NCBI GenBank assembly: GCA_030151925.1
Contig: JASLCY010000328.1
Coordinates: 1 to 5,233, forward strand
Reading direction: 5' to 3'
Length of the DNA stretch: 5,233 bases
Origin: Oligoflexus sp.
GTDB taxonomy: Bacteria; Bdellovibrionota_B; Oligoflexia; Oligoflexales; Oligoflexaceae
Shown here: positions 1 to 5,233 of the stretch, piece after piece
Layout of the letters: each line of letters begins with the position of its first letter
How positions within the stretch are numbered: position 1 is the stretch's first letter
Notes under the pieces: model-generated
Told to the model about the DNA's origin: nothing
Database searches by the model: none
The model's input: the letters and a program-made list of their open reading frames with translations, nothing else
Program-made: the position numbers and the translations under genes

Positions 1-1035
1 ACCCGAAGCGCCTTTGGACGTCAGCATCGCGACCACAAGGATCGTGATCTGCTGCCCGAGCGTGAGATCGAAGCCGAGCGCCTGCGCGATGAACAGCGTC
101 GCCAGCGTCATGTAGATATTGGTGCCGTCGAGGTTGAACGAATAACCCGAGGGGATCACGAGCCCGACCACCGACTTCGAGCAACCGAGCCTCTCGAGCT
201 TCTCCATCATCGGCACCAGCGCGCTCTCGGAGGATGAGGTGCCGAGCACCAGCAGGATCTCGTGGCGAATATAACGGAGATAACGCAGCACGTTGAATCC
301 CGCCAGGGCCGCGATCGTCCCCAGCACGATGAAGACGAAGAGGATGCAGGTGAGATAGAAGGTGCCCATCAGGCTCGCGAGCGGGAGGAGCGCGTGGACC
401 CCGTATTTGCCGATCGTAAAGGCCATCGCCCCGCCCGCGCCGAGAGGCGCCAGCCGCATGAGGCCGTTCACCATGGAAAAGAAGATCTTGGAGAGCAGAT
501 CGAGGCCGCGGATCACGGGTTCGCCTGTCTCGCCCAGACGGTTCAAAGCCCAGCCGAACAGAATCGCGACGAGGAGCACCTGCAGAAGGTCGCCTGATCC
601 CGTGAAGGCATCGACCAGGGTCTTGGGAATGATGTGCAGGATGAAGTCGGCCGTCGTCATCTCTCCGGCTTTCTTCGCGTATTCCGCGACGGATCCCGCG
701 TCGAGCGTTTTAGGATCGACGTTGAAGCCGCGCCCCGGGCGGATAAGGTTCACGGTTAACAGCCCGATAGCGAGCGCGATCGTCGACACGACTTCGAAGT
801 AGATGAGCGCCTTGGCTCCGACGCGGCCGACCTTCTTCATATCCCCGGCTCCCGATATCCCGAGCACCACGGTGCAGAAGATCACGGGCGCGATCATCAT
901 CTTGATGAGTGCGATAAAACCGTCGCCGAGGGGTTTGAGGCTCGTTCCGACCGCAGGATAGAAGTATCCGATCAATCCACCGCAGATAATCGCCAAGATG
1001 ACCCAGAAATAGAGATGTTTCGTGAAATTTCGCAT
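1..1035 (-). CDS. dctA: C4-dicarboxylate:cation symporter, DctA type (C-terminus off left edge)
   Basis: Inner-membrane secondary transporter of the DAACS (dicarboxylate/amino acid:cation symporter) family, expected to import succinate, fumarate and malate with protons or sodium. The reverse strand is open from ATG at 1035-1033 to the window edge, giving 345 residues; E. coli DctA has about 430, so roughly the last 80-100 (end of hairpin 2 and TM8) are missing. Visible features are hydrophobic N-terminal helices (about 8-30 and 41-62), the serine-rich hairpin-1 motif SSSES at 267-271, the TM7 motif NLDGT at 301-305 and the hairpin-2 start TSKGASG at 339-345. The segment [20 protein letters not shown] closely resembles DctA and separates it from GltP-type glutamate carriers. 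No alternative in-frame ATG/GTG/TTG start was seen just upstream. The Shine-Dalgarno is GAGGG (plus-strand ccctc, 1039-1043) only 3 bases from the ATG, which is short. It is divergent from the TetR gene. The family is certain; dicarboxylate specificity is very likely from the motifs. Confidence 0.95.
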   Translation of the reverse strand, partial: MRNFTKHLYFWVILAIICGGLIGYFYPAVGTSLKPLGDGFIALIKMMIAPVIFCTVVLGISGAGDMKKVGRVGAKALIYFEVVSTIALAIGLLTVNLIRPGRGFNVDPKTLDAGSVAEYAKKAGEMTTADFILHIIPKTLVDAFTGSGDLLQVLLVAILFGWALNRLGETGEPVIRGLDLLSKIFFSMVNGLMRLAPLGAGGAMAFTIGKYGVHALLPLASLMGTFYLTCILFVFIVLGTIAALAGFNVLRYLRYIRHEILLVLGTSSSESALVPMMEKLERLGCSKSVVGLVIPSGYSFNLDGTNIYMTLATLFIAQALGFDLTLGQQITILVVAMLTSKGASG

Positions 1036-1405
1036 AAACCCTCGGAGGAATGTTATCCCATCCTCCCTAAGAACTCGCTTTCGTACAATATGATTATCTT
1101 GCTTTTAACTATGGCGAAGTGGGTTATAATCTTCGTCAGAATCTGCGAACCGATTATTGAAGAAAAAAATCTAGAACCCCTTATCCATGCGGTTTACAGA
1201 GCCCATTGCGACCCTCGATCCGCTCCGTGGCATCTTCCACGAGTGGGTGAATATCTGTAATTATGTCCCTATATGGAGAAAGCCTAAATGTCTTTTGGGA
1301 TACTTTGACCCCTCTGGCAGAGCCAGACAGGGGAGAGGCTGACTTCAAAACAACTGCGAGCGCAGCTGAATAAGTCGCGGACTCCAGAGAAAGCAGCGTG
1401 ATGTG
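1036..1405. other. Divergent intergenic region between dctA and the tetR-family gene
   Basis: No convincing gene lies in these 370 bases. The part next to dctA (about 1080-1180) is clearly more AT-rich than the flanking genes and includes a run of seven A at 1163-1169. A perfect TATAAT lies at 1125-1130 on the plus strand, but the best -35-like TTGCTT (1099-1104) is 20 bases away, so it is only a weak promoter candidate. A small hairpin, GTGG-loop-CCAC, lies at 1227-1240 and can be extended by CTC/GAG with one bulged base. A stronger dyad is at 1309-1333 (separate entry). No sigma54 -24/-12 (TGGCAC-type) element of the kind used by DctBD-controlled dctA promoters was seen. A 51-codon reading frame from ATG 1187 to TGA 1342 has no ribosome binding site and no recognisable motif, so it is not called. 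Confidence 0.6.
1309..1333. promoter_or_regulatory. Dyad/hairpin in the leader of the TetR-family gene
   Basis: TCTGGC (1313-1318) and GCCAGA (1322-1327) form a perfect 6-bp inverted repeat around AGA. CCCC (1309-1312) and GGGG (1330-1333) extend it as an outer stem, with CA at 1328-1329 bulged. There is no T run on either side, so it is not an intrinsic terminator. It ends 72 bases before the repressor ATG. TetR-family proteins commonly bind short palindromes near their own gene, so it may be an operator; it could equally be an RNA hairpin in the 5' leader. The symmetry is visible; the role is inferred. Confidence 0.35.
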
Positions 1406-2056
1406 ATGATAAAGACTGGGGAGAAAACGCCCCGCAGATCCGGGCGTCCAACGAAGCAGGAAGCCCGCGACAGCCGATCGCTCATTCTCGAAGCGGCGCT
1501 CGACCTCTTCTCCACTCTGGGTTACGAATCCGCGACCCTGAAGATGATCGCGGATCGCGTCGGCATTCGAGATAGCGCCGTCTACGCCCACTTCGACGGC
1601 AAAGACGCGATACGGCAAGAGTTGATGCTGAGGCACGGCCCCAAAGCCGTTCGGCTCGATCTGAGCCAGGTCGATTGGAAGACGGTGCTGAGGAATCCGC
1701 GCGACGGCTTGAAATCGGTCCTGCGCGGGCTCGCGACGCGCTGGATGACCGAAAACGAGTCGAAGTTCTTCCGTTTCATGCTGGTGGAGAACCTCACGCG
1801 CGAGCCCGACCCTTCCTTCCAGATCCAATTCATCACCGAGAAGCTCAGAAGCCGCGTGCGTAAGGTCATCCTCGTGATGCTCGCCACCGGAAAGATGCGT
1901 AAGGCCGATCCCGACTGGCTCGTGACCCAGTTCCTGGCGCCTATCGTCAATCTGCGGATCGCCCTGGTGTTCCAGAATGAACTGACGCTCGAGATGGTCA
2001 TCAAGCGCCTCGAAACGCATGTCGACGAGTATTTCAGGGTCTTTGTGAACCCATGA
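1406..2056 (+). CDS. TetR/AcrR-family transcriptional regulator
   Basis: Predicted 216-residue DNA-binding repressor, a normal length for TetR proteins. The N-terminal domain is textbook: a basic tail (residues 7-24), then helix 1 with LILEAALDLFSTLGYESAT (26-44), and the helix-turn-helix LKMIADRVGIRDSAVYAHF (45-63) followed by GKDAI (65-69). The rest is the helical ligand-binding and dimerisation domain, which is poorly conserved, so the ligand cannot be predicted. GTG at 1403 and ATG at 1406 are adjacent in-frame starts. ATG was chosen because it is the stronger codon; neither has a good Shine-Dalgarno, the nearest purine stretch being GAGAAAG at 1387-1393. The in-frame TGA upstream at 1367-1369 limits the start. 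It is divergent from dctA and lies 107 bases before the protease gene in the same direction, so its targets could be itself, dctA or the downstream genes. Confidence 0.93.
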   Translation: MIKTGEKTPRRSGRPTKQEARDSRSLILEAALDLFSTLGYESATLKMIADRVGIRDSAVYAHFDGKDAIRQELMLRHGPKAVRLDLSQVDWKTVLRNPRDGLKSVLRGLATRWMTENESKFFRFMLVENLTREPDPSFQIQFITEKLRSRVRKVILVMLATGKMRKADPDWLVTQFLAPIVNLRIALVFQNELTLEMVIKRLETHVDEYFRVFVNP

Positions 2057-2104
2057 AGCCTTGGGTGCCCGGGCTTTGCCGGTTCGCGTTACAAAAAATG
2101 CCTG

Positions 2105-2126
2105 CCGCCCGCGAAGGCGCTGGCGG
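2105..2126 (+). promoter_or_regulatory. GC-rich hairpin upstream of the protease gene
   Basis: CCGCC (2105-2109) pairs with GGCGG (2122-2126). Inside, after one C/T mismatch, GCG (2111-2113) pairs with CGC (2118-2120) around an AAGG loop. It follows the TetR gene by 48 bases and ends 37 bases before the protease ATG. No U run follows on the plus strand, so a classical terminator is unlikely. The last G of the stem is also the first base of GATAAT (2126-2131), a -10-like hexamer that lacks a good -35. It may be a leader or processing structure, or chance in GC-rich DNA. Confidence 0.3.
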
Positions 2127-2163
2127 ATAATGGCGATATCTCTTCCTTCACGTGGAGCGCGAA

Positions 2164-3030
2164 ATGAAAACGACTCTCTGGGCCAGCCTCACGTTAAGCC
2201 TTATCTGTTCGTCGGCCTGTCGCAGCACGGAGCCATCGCAGACCTCCATCGCCGGCGGCTCGGTGGTTAAAGCGAACGACGAGGCCGCTCATCATACCGT
2301 CGCGCTCATCGAAACCGATCCGGTCGAAGGCCAGGCCTTCTGCACGGGCGTCCTCATCGCCCCGAACGTGGTCCTGACCGCCGCGCATTGCTTCGGCCCG
2401 CATTGGAGCAAACCAGCGCTTTATTTCGGAACGAGGGTTCCGGCGAAACTCAACAAGAAGGACGCGCGCGTCATACCCATCGATACGATCATCAAACATC
2501 CCGGGTTCGACGCGGACGCAGCGAGCGCCTATGACAAGGTCGTAGAGAATGCCCGGCATCTCGATGACGTTCAACCTCCGGCGCAGCCCTTCAACGATCT
2601 GGCGTTGATTCCTTTCGTGCAGAAGCTCCCGAGCGGTTACTCCCCTCTGCCCATAGCGGCGGCCGATACCGGGCTTGACGAGCTCAAGCTGCAGTCGATA
2701 GGCTTCGGCTGCGTGTCGTCGACCTGCAAGGAGTTCAACAACACGCTGCGCATGGTGGATATCGCCTGGAGGAAGAGTTTCACGACGGCAAAGGTGATGC
2801 TGGTCTCGGCTCTTTATAAAGGCGACGGTACGTGCCTGGGCGATAGCGGTGGGCCTGATATGATCCTGAAGGATAAGGGTGCGGAACTCCTCGGCATCAT
2901 CACCACGGGACCCACCAACTGCGAGGGCGGCCTCTCGGTCGATACCCTTATCCCGCCCTACGCGGACTGGATAAAGAGTCACGTGCAGGAGCTGACCTCG
3001 GCCAAAGCCAGAATACGAAATAATTTTTAA
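2164..3030 (+). CDS. Secreted trypsin-like (S1/chymotrypsin-fold) serine protease, putative lipoprotein
   Basis: Predicted 288-residue exported endopeptidase. ATG 2164 is preferred over in-frame GTG 2152 because GGAG (2154-2157) sits 6 bases before it and the signal peptide then starts properly: MKTTL, a hydrophobic core (5-14) and SSAC ending at Cys19. SSAC is an imperfect lipobox (Ser at -3), so lipid anchoring is likely but not sure; signal peptidase I release is the alternative. IAGG at 29-32 matches the usual IVGG mature N-terminus. The catalytic triad is complete: His75 in LTAAHC, Asp145 in NDLAL and Ser228 in GDSGGP. Cys60-Cys76 and Cys224-Cys253 fit the conserved disulfides 42-58 and 191-220. 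Six residues before the nucleophile, where trypsin has Asp189, is Gly222 (Asp221 adjoins it), so Arg/Lys specificity should not be assumed. Gene neighbours are the TetR regulator upstream and the TIGR02147 gene 98 bases downstream, behind its own candidate promoter. Confidence 0.93.
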   Translation: MKTTLWASLTLSLICSSACRSTEPSQTSIAGGSVVKANDEAAHHTVALIETDPVEGQAFCTGVLIAPNVVLTAAHCFGPHWSKPALYFGTRVPAKLNKKDARVIPIDTIIKHPGFDADAASAYDKVVENARHLDDVQPPAQPFNDLALIPFVQKLPSGYSPLPIAAADTGLDELKLQSIGFGCVSSTCKEFNNTLRMVDIAWRKSFTTAKVMLVSALYKGDGTCLGDSGGPDMILKDKGAELLGIITTGPTNCEGGLSVDTLIPPYADWIKSHVQELTSAKARIRNNF

Positions 3031-3054
3031 GTATTTGAAATAAAAAGACTTAAA
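3026..3054. promoter_or_regulatory. AT-rich nested inverted repeats between protease and TIGR02147 gene
   Basis: TTTAAGT (3026-3032) and ACTTAAA (3048-3054) are perfect 7-bp inverted repeats 15 bases apart. Between them, TATTT-G-AAATA (3032-3042) is an 11-base palindrome. The element overlaps the protease stop codon (3028-3030) and lies 17 bases upstream of the candidate -35 at 3072. It is strikingly AT-rich against its surroundings. Possible roles are a regulator binding site, an UP-like element, or a weak hairpin at the end of the protease transcript. No proper GC stem followed by T run is present, so it is not called a terminator. Confidence 0.35.
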
Positions 3055-3071
3055 TGTTCCCCTCAAGGGAT

Positions 3072-3100
3072 TTGCAAAAAATTCCGAATACGGCTATATG
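3072..3100 (+). promoter_or_regulatory. Candidate sigma70-type promoter for the TIGR02147-lipoprotein pair
   Basis: TTGCAA (3072-3077) and TATATG (3095-3100) are separated by exactly 17 bases. Each hexamer matches consensus at four of six positions. Transcription would start near 3107, about 20 bases before ATG 3129, leaving room for the GAGAGG ribosome binding site at 3116-3121. The position directly before the gene pair and the AT-rich DNA upstream support the call, but it is a by-eye match. Confidence 0.45.
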
Positions 3101-3128
3101 CTTGGCGAACTCTGCGAGAGGCGTGCGT

Positions 3129-3977
3129 ATGGCCGAAGAACATCTCCCCAGCGTCTATGGATATACCAACTATCGGGAATATCTTTCGGCTTATTATCAG
3201 AGCCGCAAGGCTTCGAAACGCGGCTATAGCTACCGCCAGTTCTCGCAGCAGGCGGGTTTCAACTCACCGAACTTCCTGAAACTCGTGATCGAGGGCGACC
3301 GCAACCTCAGCCCGCAATCCGTCGAGCAATTCATCGAGGCGTTAAAGCTGACCGCGGCCGAGGGCGCTTATTTCCGCTGCCTCGTATCGCTGAACCAGGC
3401 GGATACCGACCAGGAAAAACAAGAGCTGTTCGCCCAGCTGCAAAAGCTCACGCCCGCTTCCAAACGCTACGAGCTGGAAGCGGACGCGATGGAATACATC
3501 CAGCACTGGATCTATCCCGTGCTCAGGGAGATGGTCCTGGTCGACGAATTCCGCGACGATCCCTATTGGGTCGAGCGACGTTTGACCGGCCGCACCGATA
3601 TCAAGGCTATCAGCCACGCGCTGAATTTCCTTCGCCGCAAGGGCTTCATCATTAAAAACGCCAAAGGCCGTTACGAAGTGAAGGACGACGTGGTCATCAG
3701 TTCCGATGAAGTGAGAAGTCTCGCGATCCGCGCTTACCATAGGCATGCTCTCGAGCAAGCTATTACGATGATTGAAGATCTTCCCGTAGAGCAGAGGGAG
3801 TTCGGCGCTTTGATCTTCCACCTCCCCGAGGGGGACCTCAAGGAGCTGAAGCAGAAGATCAAGGCCTTCCAGAATGAGCTGCACCAATGGGCCCTGAATA
3901 AAGACAAGGGCGATGGGATCGTCATACAATGTAACTTCCAGATGTATCCGCAAAGCAAGAAGGTGGTGGGGTCATGA
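3129..3977 (+). CDS. TIGR02147 family protein (DUF4423), putative HTH regulator
   Basis: Predicted 282-residue cytoplasmic protein, close to the usual length of about 270 for TIGR02147. Diagnostic segments are the N-terminal YTNYREYLSAYY (12-23), the helix-turn-helix-like stretch YSYRQFSQQAGFNSPNFLKL (33-52) followed by GDRNLSP (56-62), the motif HWIYPVLREM (126-135), and a winged-helix-like ISHALNFLRRKGFI segment near 161-174 ending in GRYEV. The family's biochemical function is not established; DNA binding is inferred from the fold. The reading frame continues upstream to 3054, but ATG 3129 is chosen because GAGAGG (3116-3121) lies 7 bases before it, the family's start motif follows soon after, and the extra 25 codons show no family similarity and would cover the candidate promoter. 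Its stop overlaps the start of the lipoprotein gene (ATGA, 3974-3977), indicating translational coupling. A regulator of the lipoprotein is a reasonable guess, not shown. Confidence 0.93.
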   Translation: MAEEHLPSVYGYTNYREYLSAYYQSRKASKRGYSYRQFSQQAGFNSPNFLKLVIEGDRNLSPQSVEQFIEALKLTAAEGAYFRCLVSLNQADTDQEKQELFAQLQKLTPASKRYELEADAMEYIQHWIYPVLREMVLVDEFRDDPYWVERRLTGRTDIKAISHALNFLRRKGFIIKNAKGRYEVKDDVVISSDEVRSLAIRAYHRHALEQAITMIEDLPVEQREFGALIFHLPEGDLKELKQKIKAFQNELHQWALNKDKGDGIVIQCNFQMYPQSKKVVGS

Positions 3978-4594
3978 GATTCTGCAGCACGAGGCCCGCT
4001 GGGGCGATCGGTATCTTAGCCCTGAATCTTCTCGTCGCCGCTTGCGGAACGCAGGTGGGGAACGGGCGAAGCAAACCGACCCCGCCGAGCGCTACGGGCG
4101 ATAAAGCCAATACCGCGAGTGACGGGAACTCCCCTGGCGACACGGATAATACCGATACCAGCACGAATACCGATTCAGGCACGACGGAGACGACCAGTGC
4201 GCGTACGCTCACTCACCTCTTCATCCCCTGCGGAAGCCCGCTCGCGGAGATCTCTGCGGGAACCTATGAGGCGGATGCGGACAATATTTTGGTCGTGAGC
4301 TCCAAGAGCGCGAACCTCAATCATTTCGTCCTTGGGACCACGACAGGGGATTATTCCTACGGCGTCTCGGGCCTCACGGCCTATGAGATCTCGTTGACGC
4401 CGGCGACGCTGGCGGAAGGCCGGACCTGCGCTTCCGTGACCTCGGCGACCAGCGGCGGAAGCCAGATCCGTACGGCCGTCTACGATGATGGTTATAAAAC
4501 GGTTTGGACCGTGGACGGCAGCGGCGTGGTTCAGTCGATCCAGGTGATCACGGCTCAGGGTCAGACCGATAAGACTTGGACCTTACAGCCTTGA
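3974..4594 (+). CDS. Putative lipoprotein with CGTQVGNG mature N-terminus, function unknown
   Basis: Predicted 206-residue lipoprotein. The signal peptide has a short basic start (MRFCSTR), a hydrophobic core (about 9-20) and the lipobox VAAC with Cys24 as the lipidated residue. The mature protein opens CGTQVGNG, a motif that resembles the CGTxxGNP-type start of lipoproteins encoded beside TIGR02147 genes (from memory, not searched). Residues 33-77 are a low-complexity Thr/Asp/Asn/Ser/Gly linker, probably a flexible surface tether, encoded partly by 18-base repeats. Residues 78-206 form a compact domain, apparently rich in beta strand, with two cysteines (86 and 152) that could form a disulfide. 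I recognise no enzyme motif. ATG 3974 overlaps the stop of the TIGR02147 gene, and a G-rich stretch (3962-3971) can serve as ribosome binding site. Outer-membrane or surface location is inferred. Confidence 0.88.
   Translation: MRFCSTRPAGAIGILALNLLVAACGTQVGNGRSKPTPPSATGDKANTASDGNSPGDTDNTDTSTNTDSGTTETTSARTLTHLFIPCGSPLAEISAGTYEADADNILVVSSKSANLNHFVLGTTTGDYSYGVSGLTAYEISLTPATLAEGRTCASVTSATSGGSQIRTAVYDDGYKTVWTVDGSGVVQSIQVITAQGQTDKTWTLQP
4109..4183 (+). repeat. Imperfect 18-base repeats in the lipoprotein linker
   Basis: Two adjacent 18-base units, 4148-4165 and 4166-4183, agree at 15 of 18 positions and encode NTDTST and NTDSGT. A more diverged copy at 4109-4126 (NTASDG) shares the leading AATACCG. 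The repeats stay in frame with the gene, so gain or loss of a unit would only change the length of the Thr/Asp/Asn-rich tether. Confidence 0.6.
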
Positions 4595-4661
4595 GCAGGA
4601 TGGTCAATCGACACCAGAAAACCATGACTGATGAAACAGAGCCGCGTCGTTTTTAGAATGG

Positions 4662-4684
4662 AGGTGAAAGGAGGGCTTTCACTT
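4662..4684 (+). promoter_or_regulatory. Hairpin displaying the ribosome binding site of the hydrolase gene
   Basis: GTGAAAG (4664-4670), loop GAGGG (4671-4675) and CTTTCAC (4676-4682) form a perfect 7-bp stem. A G-U and an A-U pair extend it to 9 bp, taking in the first two bases of the TTG start codon. The Shine-Dalgarno AAGGAGGG (4668-4675) is split: AAG is in the stem and GAGGG fills the loop, 7 bases before TTG 4683. Such a structure could modulate translation. A -10-like TAGAAT at 4654-4659 without a good -35 would, if used, start transcription around 4666 and remove part of the left arm. Confidence 0.45.
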
Positions 4685-5233
4685 GCATCCTTTAGCGGCA
4701 GGCATTTCTGAGTCCTATTTTTTCCCGCTTTCCGAAGGCCGCATGGCCTATGAAGATAGCCTCACAGGTTCACCCCTCGTCATCTGCGTCCCCGGCATGG
4801 GGGATGCGAGGGGACAGTTCCGGGCCCTGGCTCCGCGTTTGATCGAAAACGGTTTTCGAGTGCTCGTCGTCGATCCGCGGGGACAAGGAGAATCCGACGG
4901 CAGCTTCCGTGAGTATTCGGCGAGCTGCGTAGGCAACGACCTCATTCAACTGATCGACCAATTCGAAGAACCGGTCTACCTCGTCGGCAATTCGTCCGGC
5001 GGCGCTTCAGCCGCCTGGGTCGCGGCGCATAGGCCCGATGCCGTGCGAGGGCTCATTTTCCTCGACGCCTTCTTACGGGACCACCCGATGGGCGCTTCGA
5101 CCAAGTTCGGGCTTCACCTGGCCCTCAGCGGTCCCTGGGCCCAGGCCAGCTGGATCAACTACTACAAACATCTCTTCCGCGACCATCAGCCGAGCGACCA
5201 GAAGGTCTATTGCAAGGCCCTCGCTGCGAGCCT
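4683..5233 (+). CDS. Alpha/beta hydrolase (C-terminus off right edge)
   Basis: N-terminal 183 residues of an alpha/beta-hydrolase-fold enzyme; family members usually have about 260-300, so the C-terminal third with the catalytic His is outside the window. Visible features are the oxyanion-loop motif VPGMGD (36-41), the strand and turn VLVVDPRGQGESD (60-72), and the nucleophile elbow GNSSGG (102-107) with Ser104 as predicted nucleophile, followed by LIFLDAF (124-130). TTG 4683 is taken as start because AAGGAGGG lies 7 bases upstream and the added residues, including YFFPLSEGRMAYED, match the usual first beta strands of the family. Starting at ATG 4743 would remove them and leaves no good ribosome binding site. 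In-frame TGA at 4665-4667 bars a longer start. The substrate cannot be told; esterases, haloperoxidase-like and C-C hydrolases share this pattern. It is cytoplasmic as no signal peptide is seen. It follows the lipoprotein gene by 88 bases with no clear terminator between. Confidence 0.9.
   Translation, partial: MHPLAAGISESYFFPLSEGRMAYEDSLTGSPLVICVPGMGDARGQFRALAPRLIENGFRVLVVDPRGQGESDGSFREYSASCVGNDLIQLIDQFEEPVYLVGNSSGGASAAWVAAHRPDAVRGLIFLDAFLRDHPMGASTKFGLHLALSGPWAQASWINYYKHLFRDHQPSDQKVYCKALAAS

Noticed and set aside
262..802. Two plus-strand open frames (262-597 and 362-802)
   Set aside because: They lie antisense to the clear dctA coding sequence, have compositions typical of frame shadows (Arg/Glu/His-rich or Arg/Ser-rich) and show no motif.
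1044..1052. GGAGG followed by ATG on the plus strand
   Set aside because: Spacing is one base and the frame closes after a few codons; it is the complement of dctA leader DNA.
1015..1260. 81-codon plus-strand open frame over the dctA start and intergenic region
   Set aside because: Overlaps the dctA start, has no ribosome binding site, and the product looks like translated AT-rich spacer.
1187..1342. 51-codon frame starting ATG CGG TTT
   Set aside because: No ribosome binding site, no motif, and it runs through the leader hairpin; not supportable as a gene.
1181..2020. 279-codon minus-strand open frame
   Set aside because: Most of it is antisense to the TetR gene, whose helix-turn-helix is unmistakable. 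The shadow protein is His/Arg/Glu-rich with no domain.
2056..2078. Possible terminator after the TetR gene (AAGCC/GGCTT around GCCCGGGC)
   Set aside because: Short interrupted stem and no T tract beyond three bases; too weak to call.
2194..3066. 290-codon minus-strand open frame
   Set aside because: Antisense to the protease with an intact His-Asp-Ser triad; long reverse frames are common in GC-rich genes.
3054..3128. Longer TIGR02147 start at ATG 3054
   Set aside because: The extra 25 codons have no family similarity, lack a ribosome binding site and would cover the candidate promoter; ATG 3129 has GAGAGG at 7 bases.
3342..3953. 203-codon minus-strand open frame
   Set aside because: Antisense to the TIGR02147 gene, which carries the family motifs.
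4628..4654. Possible terminator after the lipoprotein gene (T run at 4650-4654)
   Set aside because: Only a 3-bp stem (CTG/CAG) can be drawn upstream, too far from the T run; no stable hairpin.

Overview
The window is a piece of a moderately GC-rich bacterial chromosome. The gene content points to the Bdellovibrionota/Oligoflexia: a TIGR02147-type (DUF4423) helix-turn-helix protein joined by an ATGA overlap to a lipoprotein whose mature end reads CGTQVGNG, and next to them a secreted trypsin-like protease. From general knowledge, this pairing is typical of Bdellovibrio-like genomes, and the TIGR02147 family is also expanded in Fibrobacter. The assignment is inference; there is no rRNA or other marker gene here.

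Layout, left to right. (1) Positions 1-1035, minus strand: the N-terminal 345 residues of a DctA-type C4-dicarboxylate:cation symporter, cut by the left edge. (2) 1036-1405: a 370-base divergent intergenic region, AT-rich in its dctA-proximal half, with two hairpin/dyad elements. (3) 1406-2056, plus: a TetR-family repressor. (4) 2057-2163: a short spacer with a GC-rich hairpin. (5) 2164-3030, plus: a secreted, probably lipid-anchored S1 serine protease with a complete catalytic triad. (6) About 3021-3056: an AT-rich patch with nested inverted repeats, followed by a sigma70-like promoter at 3072-3100. (7) 3129-3977, plus: the TIGR02147/DUF4423 protein. (8) 3974-4594, plus: the lipoprotein. (9) 4683-5233, plus: the N-terminal 183 residues of an alpha/beta hydrolase, cut by the right edge. 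It has a TTG start, a near-perfect Shine-Dalgarno sequence and a 9-bp hairpin around that site.

How the parts may work together. DctA imports succinate, fumarate or malate. The divergent TetR protein could control itself, dctA or the genes after it. The protease and the lipoprotein are both exported and may both sit at the cell envelope. The TIGR02147-lipoprotein pair is the most interesting unit: a putative DNA-binding protein translationally coupled to a surface lipoprotein of unknown function. No mobile element, CRISPR array, tRNA or rRNA was recognised.
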